DNA of 27,500 bases from Glandiceps talaboti (taxonomy: Eukaryota; Hemichordata; Enteropneusta; Spengelidae), in contig NC_135551.1 of assembly GCF_964340395.1 (NCBI RefSeq), positions 26,695,880 to 26,723,379 of the forward strand. The letters are read 5' to 3'. Both the position numbers and the translations under genes were made by a program. Below are positions 22,077 to 27,500 of the stretch, in pieces. The notes beneath the pieces are model-generated. The model searched no databases and was not told the origin of the DNA. It saw nothing but the letters and a program-made list of their open reading frames with translations. Within the stretch, counting starts at the first letter, position 1. Every line of letters starts with the position of its first letter.

Positions 22077-22476
22077 CTAATTGTAGTGTAAAAAAGAGAA
22101 TATGAATCAGCCTACCAATCACAAAATTGATACATTTAATGAAATAAGTATACAAATTTGTCATTTCAAAACAAAATCACAAAAAAAATATGTCATTTTT
22201 GTGCATATACCGTGTTCAGACATAAAGTAATGTAGACATATAATTCTGAATTTGGGGTTTAAAATTCAACAATACTGTATGTTTGTCGTAACTTTCCTCC
22301 CTGTGACCGACAAAAAGGCCCAGTTCAGATTAGGATTTAGATGTGAAAAATAGTGATCTAGGAGAACGATAGAAAAAGTTGGTTCAAAACAAAAGAATTA
22401 TAATCATAAGGCTTCACAAATAGCATTCAAAACCCTGGGCACCATTTTAGAATGGGATAGTACAAGTTTTACCTAC
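22077..22476 (-). other. 5' UTR intron of gene E
   Basis: Predicted intron of 400 bases, donor TATAG/GTAGGT (22477/22476), acceptor ACAATTAG (22078-22077). It is the shortest of the four such introns. No other feature inside. Confidence 0.6.
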
Positions 22477-22612
22477 CTATAAAACTCAGCTGCAGTCTTC
22501 ACAAATAGGTTGATAGTTGTGGAGTTGAAAATGAACAACTGTTCAGAACTTTTTTGTGTACATGTATAATTCCACGTGGCTTTTTTTTTTATAAGATGTG
22601 AGAAAAAAGTTA
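22477..22612 (-). promoter_or_regulatory. First exon and promoter of gene E
   Basis: The minus strand reads AACTTTTTTCTCACATCTTA, then TATAAAAAAAAAAGCCACGTGG; CACGTG is at 22573-22578, 96 bases before the donor. This is the clearest TATA box of the set and gives an estimated first exon of about 85 bases. The CACGTG palindrome is a core E-box bound by bHLH factors (USF, MYC/MAX, MITF, CLOCK, HIF types). Confidence 0.65.
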
Positions 22613-22759
22613 TTTTGAAATGTGTGCAACAAGTGATAATGACAGGTTAGTTATCAGTTATAGATTAATAATGTATGATATCTGGGCTGAGATATCAGTT
22701 AATATTGCTGGTCTTATCATGAGAGATAGTATATGTATCACCTGTCTGTTTTAAAGCCT

Positions 22760-23110
22760 GATGTGTCCTTATTTGTTTGGTTAAATTCATTCTAAAACTA
22801 GACCAGGTATAATTTCTCCAACGTTGCAACATGTATTACCCATACTTCCTTTGTCTGTTGAGTAGTATATGATGTGTCCTTATTTGGTTGGTTAAATTCA
22901 TTCTAAAACTAGACTGGGTATTATTTCTCCAACCTTGCAAACATACACTACCTGCATGTGTCACCTTTCTTGTTTGTAGCATGATGTGTCCTTATTTTCA
23001 TGATGTGTCCTTATTTTCATGATGTGTCCTTATTTGGTTGGTTAGGTGCATGACAAACTGGCATAATTGCCTCACCCTTGCAAATGTGTATTACCTACAT
23101 ATGCATTTCC
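22760..23110. repeat. 111-112 bp tandem repeat, three copies, with 19-bp sub-expansion
   Basis: Units start with GATGTGTCCTTATTT at 22760, 22871 and 22983 and share GGTTAAATTCATTCTAAAAC, TTTCTCCAAC and TTGCAA. In the third unit the first 19 bases are further repeated (starts at 22983, 23002 and 23021). It lies between the divergent gene E promoter and the ATM exons. Confidence 0.85.
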
Positions 23111-23124
23111 TGTATACACATGAA

Positions 23125-23325
23125 CTAAAAATTGAAACTTTTTTTCACTTCTGTTGTTCTCCCAATGACTATATACTACTGTAATATTTATCAGAAGGAA
23201 TTGAGCACTTAGGAATCAATGAATATTCTGTGTACATCTAGTAAAAATGCATGTGTTAAGTCCCATCATGCAATGGTTTTCGACTGAAAGAACAACAGAG
23301 GTGAAAAATAGTTTCAATTTGGTGT
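23125..23325. repeat. Inverted repeat with arms of about 37 bp
   Basis: The left arm (23125-23161) and right arm (23289-23325) are inverted copies sharing TTGAAACT and CACTTCTGTTGTTCT-type blocks with a few mismatches. The loop is about 127 bases. Possibly a MITE remnant; it abuts the partial repeat at 23351. Confidence 0.6.
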
Positions 23326-23350
23326 TTCTTGGTGACCAAACAAAATTTAT

Positions 23351-23458
23351 GTGATGTGAAATCATGAAATGACTCTCCAGAACCCAAAGTTTATGAAAAT
23401 ACCTTTTTTTCCTGGAGCACAGACAAGTAAGTTATCTGTGCCTGGAGTGGGGTTCCCC
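23351..23458. mobile_element. Partial copy of the 9869-10168 element family
   Basis: Matches the right half of the 300-bp element (GATGTGAAAT, CTCTCCAGAACC, TTTATGAAAATA, GTGGGGTTCCCC). It carries an insertion with imperfect dyad symmetry, CACAGACAAGTAAGTTATCTG (23418 on). The left half is not visible. Confidence 0.55.
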
Positions 23459-23739
23459 ATTAAGGTTCGTACAAGAAAGACTTGCATTTACAGTTAATTT
23501 GACTTGAATATAATTGATATAATATTAATAATAAAAATGACAATCTTTATATTGATTCTACTAAACAGTTCTGCTAGCCACTGTTCTCCGTCCGGTCCTA
23601 GTCTAGTGAGGGCAGTCTCTCACACATTCAGTATTAATGCAGGAGTAAACCAATCTGAGTGCCCAGGGAAAATCTGTGTTGTTTGGTAGAGTCAAACATA
23701 ATGACACTCTTCTTAATTACACTGTGGCAAAACTTAATC

Positions 23740-23915
23740 AAACCCAGACAGGGCTTTGAACCCTGACTAAAGTGGTAAGAGGCAAGGGGAAGAATCAAAT
23801 TCAAAATGTCAGTTTCCCTCCTGGTCTGTGCAGAAACTTGGCTTTCTGAAAACAGGTGATAATAAGCCTGTAATGAGCTCACGAGGTTTGTGCAATAACC
23901 ACTCGGCCACAATTA
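23740..23915 (-). mobile_element. tRNA-related SINE-like relic
   Basis: On the minus strand TGGCCGAGTGG (23909-23899) fits the RNA polymerase III A box exactly. GGTTCAAAGCC (23762-23752) resembles a B box. The boxes are about 137 bases apart, too far for a tRNA gene. That suggests a SINE with an insertion, or a chance pairing. A frame across it has no domain. Confidence 0.35.
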
Positions 23916-23964
23916 TATACACATGTAAAAGTCTAAATTATTGTAATCTTGTTTGTTTCCATAG

Positions 23965-24072
23965 GTTACAGTTACTGAGTAGACTTCTAAGCAAACACCC
24001 AGTAGGCTTACCATCTGAGGAAATTCAGTCTTTCCTGAACACGTTGCATCAATTACTTACAGAAAGTAAAAG
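23965..24072 (+). other. ATM: ATM exon (first visible)
   Basis: Acceptor TTTGTTTCCATAG, donor AAAAG/GTGAGG. It encodes LQLLSRLLSKHPVGLPSEEI and continues to QLLTESK plus the first two bases of an arginine codon. The reading starts in phase 2, so a coding exon must precede it. Confidence 0.8.
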
Positions 24073-26034
24073 GTGAGGTCAACCTTGTCACCCCTACTGT
24101 ACAAATATTGTGGTGTATTCCTATTGTTTTTTTGTGAAGCTGGGAGACAACACTTTCATATGTTGGGGTGCTAGTACAGTAATCTTGTAAAACATGCAGA
24201 AAACAAACAGCAGGATTATTATGATGGGCCTATCTTCAAAACCTTGTTGAATACCACTTACCAACTGTGAGGGCGCTGTAACACATGATGTTATAGAATA
24301 CTTCACTTGTCTAGTAGAAGATTGACAAAAGTGGTATTTCGACTTTTTGGTCACACAGATTCATACATAACACAGTCACTTCAAAAAAGTTTGATGCCTT
24401 TATTGTCCCAATAAACTAGTTTGCTAACATGAACATTGCAAATATGCCATGAATTTTTTTTTACTAAATTACTTACTGTATTGTTGTGGTCTTTAATATC
24501 TTTATTACACCTATGTACCCAAATAGAATCATAAATTTTCTATACATTGCAATAAAGCTATATGTTGTCTTGACTTATCTAATATGTAGACTTTGTTAAC
24601 AAAATACATTTTTTAGTAAGTAATTTTTGTAATTATAGCTCCCATGATGCATCAGAATGATATAAGTTGTAATATAGCCACCCTCTGCTTCCCAAACCCT
24701 TACTTGAGCTGTATTATTTGTTTTTTCCAAACCTATAGGAGCGATGTCAGTGGTTGGTTATTGGAATGCCTACAGGCACTATGTAAATGTCAAAGTTGTA
24801 AAGACCAGTCTTTGTTTGTAGTTGAAGGATGTCGACCACTGTGGACCAAAGTATGGACTGCAACACTTAGGTAAGATTTAAATACACCTTTGTAGTGTAT
24901 GGTGCCCTCGTGTGTTCAATAATGGTAGTACACCTTTGATATGTATAGCACCACTTGGTAGTGAGTACTGGGGCTCGTTCGATTTGCACAATCATAATCA
25001 TGATTTATCAATCACAATCATGATTTTGCATTTGATAAATACCAATCACAATCATGATTGGTAATCATAGTAATCATGCCCCGAATCATGATTGACGTGA
25101 TTACAAGATGGCGGACAACGTAATCATAGGGGGATCGCGTGCCTGTGGCTGACGGCCAGTTAGATATAACGGAAAAGATTATGTAAATAAATTGTGTTCG
25201 GTCAGATTGGTAATTTGTCGTCATTGTAATCATTTTGATGATGTAAAATCATTTAATTTATCGAAAATGTGTGAAACTTTAAAAAAATGTTCACAAGTAA
25301 GTAATCAGGATCGTGATTGAGCGTTTTGTTTACAACCTCGTTTTGAGAAATGACGTCAGATTAATCATAATCAGGTTTGGGCTAATCGAATGCGCCCCTG
25401 GTAGTTCCCCTTTCGATATGTATGGTGCCCTCTAGTGTCTAGAAGTTATTGTAGACCTTCATAATATATGGCTCCCTCAAGCCATTTGCGAATGGCTTTT
25501 ACAAGGTAATGACTTACACTTGCACACCTTCACAGAGCTGCAAAAAAGTGGGAATTCCTAAGAGGATTGGTTGCCTAGTATATCTTGAGCATGCCCCTAA
25601 TGTGGAATAGTACACCTTTAGTATATATAGTGCCATCTACCAGTAGTGGTAACTAATGATAGTACTGGTGACACTGTCGGTGAAGTGTTGCAAGGGATTC
25701 TGCAATATGATCATTATTCTAAAGTGTTCTATCCTCATCACTAACTTATTCATCTGTCACCGAAGTATTTGCCATATCTTGTCTCTAGAGGGCAGCATTT
25801 ACAAAGAATTGTCCGTTGTTTATGTTTTCAGAACAATTAGTTTACACCATGCAGAGCAACAAGGCTTTGAGTTAATCTGTAGTTTGGTGGAAACACAGCT
25901 TGTCACTGCAGATAAAGAACTGTGGAGATTGTTGGCATATGGAACATGTCAACCAAGCAGGTAGGTGTGAGAGAGCCAAGGCTTCTACAGGAGAAATGAA
26001 GATGCCTTGGTGTTGCGCTCATGAAGTGCACTGT

Positions 26035-26111
<77 letters not shown>

Positions 26112-26292
26112 CTCTCTCACAGTCCTTGAAGCTAACACATCGACAAAAGGTTAGCCCTATGTGATCGATGAGGGTGCACAGTACAGGGATACTGAGATAC
26201 TAGTGTATGAGTACAATTATACAGTAGATACATATAAAACAACCCAAGTTTTAGCTATTTATGCGAAGCTTCAAGGACTGTGAGAGAGTCTA

Positions 26293-26360
<68 letters not shown>

Positions 26361-26461
26361 CTTCAGCTGCAAAAGATAATAGAGGTGCCACACACAGTGG
26401 AGATGTAGAAGTAATCTTTGCTTTTTTATCACTTTTCAATGTGATTAGGTAAATGACCCTG

Positions 26462-26508
<47 letters not shown>

Positions 26509-27051
26509 TTTTGTGTGTTGTGTCTCTGTTATTCTTAGTCTGTGGTTGCCTATATCTGTGTAAATAAACCATGTCCTATGAGAAACACCAGGGCAACTTC
26601 ATTTCTCCTGTAGTTAATCTATAGTTTGTAGAGACACAGCTAGTCTCTACAGAACTGTACAGATTGTTGGCGTATGCAATATGTCCACCAAGGAGGTAGG
26701 TGTGATTCTGAACACAAGGAATCAAGTGAAGATTTTAAGGTAGTGTTCCCATACAGTTTGATATCCTCCTTGTGAAATAAACTTTTATTTGTACTTGAGC
26801 TAGATCGAGTTGTAAGGAGATATATTCTAAGGCCCCCTCAACTTCATTTCTAATGACAGACATGCAGTTCACTGCCTTGCCACTCTGTTGAAGCACTGCC
26901 CTCTACCAGAACACCTACAGCCGAGCACTGCCATTGGCATGACAACAGTCACTAATAGCAACTACCCTTTAAGACATCAACTTCTGAAGTGGCTTCTTCC
27001 AATGGATGAAGATATAGATGGTGGAGAGAAGACAGTTAAGGTTGTTGACAG
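23965..27051 (+). CDS. ATM: ATM serine/threonine kinase, partial (four exons of the N-terminal solenoid)
   Basis: ATM is the PI3K-like kinase that senses DNA double-strand breaks in the nucleus. The exons 23965-24072, 24739-24870, 25832-25960 and 26860-27051 join in frame. They align in order with human ATM recalled from memory, at about residues 370-530. Examples: LLSKHPVGLP with LISKYPASLP; LWTKVWTATLR with LWNKIWCITFR; ADKELWRLLAYGTCQPS with VDREFWKLFTGSACRPS; and LLKWLLP with IMKWLLF. This is the HEAT-type helical solenoid, far from the kinase domain. All three internal introns split an AG/R arginine codon (phase 2), and the first exon also starts in phase 2. The gene runs off the right edge. 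Upstream exons were not recognised. Confidence 0.8.
24073..24738 (+). other. ATM: ATM intron
   Basis: A 666-base intron, AT-rich, without recognised genes or repeats. It ends in TTTTTTCCAAACCTATAG. Confidence 0.7.
24739..24870 (+). other. ATM: ATM exon (second visible)
   Basis: Encodes SDVSGWLLECLQALCKCQ and continues to LWTKVWTATL; donor CTTAG/GTAAGA. The WLLECLQALCKCQ stretch aligns with YVLRCLTEVALCQ of human ATM. Confidence 0.8.
24871..25831 (+). other. ATM: ATM intron with degenerate CACCTTT-TATGGTGCCCTC repeats
   Basis: Decayed units with the pattern ACACCTTT, TATGTATGGTGCCCTCTAGTG occur near 24880, 24930, 25405, 25450 and 25612. The group is split by an inverted-repeat element at 24968-25400. 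Several units match the CTCF-type core CCASYAGRKGGCRS closely on the minus strand, best at about 25421-25437. Confidence 0.6.
24968..25400. mobile_element. hAT-like MITE in an ATM intron
   Basis: The left end CTGGGGCTCGTTCGATT is inverted at the right end AATCGAATGCGCCCCTG. Beginning with CWGGGGC, it resembles hAT-superfamily termini (inference). Just inside both ends, and across the left third, are ATCATGATT and AATCATAATCA blocks. It carries AAGATGGCGGA (25105-25115, YY1-like) and a perfect CRE palindrome TGACGTCA (25351-25358). No 8-bp target duplication could be confirmed. Confidence 0.65.
25832..25960 (+). other. ATM: ATM exon (third visible)
   Basis: Acceptor TTTATGTTTTCAG, donor AGCAG/GTAGGT. 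It encodes TISLHHAEQQGFELICSLVE and continues through ADKELWRLLAYGTCQPS, the best single match to human ATM in the window. Confidence 0.85.
26040..26107. repeat. CA microsatellite
   Basis: About 33 pure AC units in an ATM intron. Likely polymorphic. Confidence 0.95.
26108..26292. mobile_element. 185-bp element with perfect 26-bp inverted ends
   Basis: The ends are exact inverted copies over 26 bases (26108-26133 and 26267-26292), reading TAGACTCTCTCACAGTCCTT and then GAAGCT. It lies between two CA tracts, as if inserted into one longer tract; any target duplication would be hidden in CA repeats. Non-coding. Confidence 0.8.
26297..26359. repeat. CA microsatellite
   Basis: About 31 AC units to the right of the inverted-repeat element. 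Confidence 0.95.
26361..26605. mobile_element. Inverted-repeat element (MITE-like), copy 2
   Basis: Matches 1-220 in order: ACAACTTCAG, GTGATTRGGTAAAT, CTGTGTGTGT, GTCMTAT and GAAACACCAGGGCAACTTC (26582-26600). The left inverted end is missing at the border of the CA tract. A GT microsatellite (26465-26504) has grown inside. Confidence 0.55.
26611..26695 (+). pseudogene. Decayed duplicate of ATM exon 3
   Basis: Aligns with 25870-25960, including the splice donor and following bases (GTAGGTGTGA). Shared blocks are GTTAATCT, TAGTTTG, ACACAGCT, AGATTGTTGG and CAAG.AGGTAGGTGTGA. In the exon 3 frame it has three TAG stops, with a deletion of several bases. The 5' part of the exon and its acceptor are not recognisable, being replaced by the end of the MITE-like copy. 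It is not likely to be spliced productively. Confidence 0.8.
26860..27051 (+). other. ATM: ATM exon (fourth visible)
   Basis: Encodes HAVHCLATLLKHCPLPEHLQ and continues to PLRHQLLKWLLPMDEDIDGG and KVVD plus AG; donor ACAG/GTATAC. It aligns with the human segment ending SLKESIMKWLLFYQLEGD. The donor lacks the usual G at +5, and frames that read through it only enter the GT microsatellite. Confidence 0.75.
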
Positions 27052-27091
27052 GTATACTATGCAATATTGGTGTTTCACAAAGAACAGTTAT

Positions 27092-27185
<94 letters not shown>

Positions 27186-27500
27186 GTTTATTACAGAAGT
27201 TGTTTCTAACTGGGGTCAACACATGATCATTATTCCCATAATATGACACACCGAGTTTAACAAACCAAGTACTCATGTGAGTGTGATTATATTTGCCATG
27301 TTTGTAATTAAAACAATTTGTTTTTCATTTTTGCCAAACAACTTGAAGACATTGCAAGTTATTGATGCAAATTGATTCTCCTTACATAAGGGTCTTCACA
27401 TCACATGATCTTACTGTATGACTAAGTGGGTAAAGTGCAAAGTTATGGTTATCATGTTCAGACTATGTGACCTGTGGGTCACCATCATAAACATATTAAT
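27052..27500 (+). other. ATM: ATM intron (start)
   Basis: Contains a GT microsatellite at about 27094-27182 (about 44 units), then AT-rich sequence to the window end. No further ATM exon is recognised. Confidence 0.6.

Larger units (their letters stand above)
25961..26859 (+). other. ATM: ATM intron with MITE, CA tracts and duplicated exon
   Basis: A 899-base intron. In order it holds a CA tract (26040-26107), an inverted-repeat element (26108-26292), a second CA tract (26297-26359), copy 2 of the 1-220 element family (26361-26605), a GT tract (26465-26504) and a decayed duplicate of exon 3 (26611-26695). The acceptor is TTTCTAATGACAG. Confidence 0.75.

Noticed and set aside
23504-23689. Possible upstream ATM exon on the plus strand
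   Set aside because: The translated sequence does not resemble ATM, and no convincing acceptor and donor pair frames it.
23899-23909. tRNA gene on the minus strand
   Set aside because: An A-box match exists, but the B-box-like sequence is about 137 bases away and no cloverleaf can be drawn.
26888-27226. Longer version of ATM exon 4 reading through the GT tract
   Set aside because: The ATM similarity ends before a plausible donor at 27052; beyond it the frame only translates GT repeats as Cys-Val.

Overview
This is animal nuclear DNA: AT-rich, intron-containing, and full of microsatellites, minisatellites and short non-autonomous DNA transposons. Two protein families can be read. One is secreted C1q-domain proteins, one of them with a collagen stalk. 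The other is the N-terminal solenoid of the ATM checkpoint kinase. Base composition, the C1q expansion and the repeat style suggest a marine invertebrate (amphioxus, hemichordate, mollusc or similar). I cannot name the species from sequence alone.

Layout. Positions 1 to about 22600 hold five C1q genes, all on the minus strand. Gene A (974-1651) has a signal peptide, a short collagen stretch and a C1q domain. Genes B (6933-7484), C (11804-12340), D (17732-18256) and E (21584-22075) have a signal peptide and a C1q domain only. Each coding region is a single exon preceded, 1 to 8 bases before the ATG, by a splice acceptor, so each has an intron in its 5' UTR. For B, C, D and E a matching donor and a related promoter lie upstream. 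In C, D and E the promoter combines a TATA-like element with CACGTG, always 95-115 bases before the donor. B has a degenerate form without CACGTG. From about 23965 to 27051, plus strand, four coding exons match human ATM, as recalled, in the region of roughly residues 370-530. All internal junctions split an arginine codon after AG. The gene continues beyond both visible ends.

Between genes lie several repeat structures: a 775-bp foldback element flanked by 155-bp identical direct repeats (3517-4601); an inverted-repeat element with a 46-bp minisatellite of about 20 copies (about 10281-11541); hairpin elements at 14582-14787, 15075-15602, 17380-17475, 24968-25400 and 26108-26292; and recurring dispersed families.

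Most interesting points: the last 14 codons of gene B have been amplified as a 49-50 bp tandem repeat in its own 3' region; the C1q paralogues share a promoter module and 5' UTR intron; ATM exon 3 has a decayed duplicate in the next intron; and the missing upstream ATM exons raise the possibility that the C1q cluster is nested within, or interrupts, the ATM locus. I saw no wholly unknown coding system.

Functionally, the C1q genes look like secreted pattern-recognition or adhesion proteins. ATM is an unrelated DNA-damage gene that happens to be adjacent.
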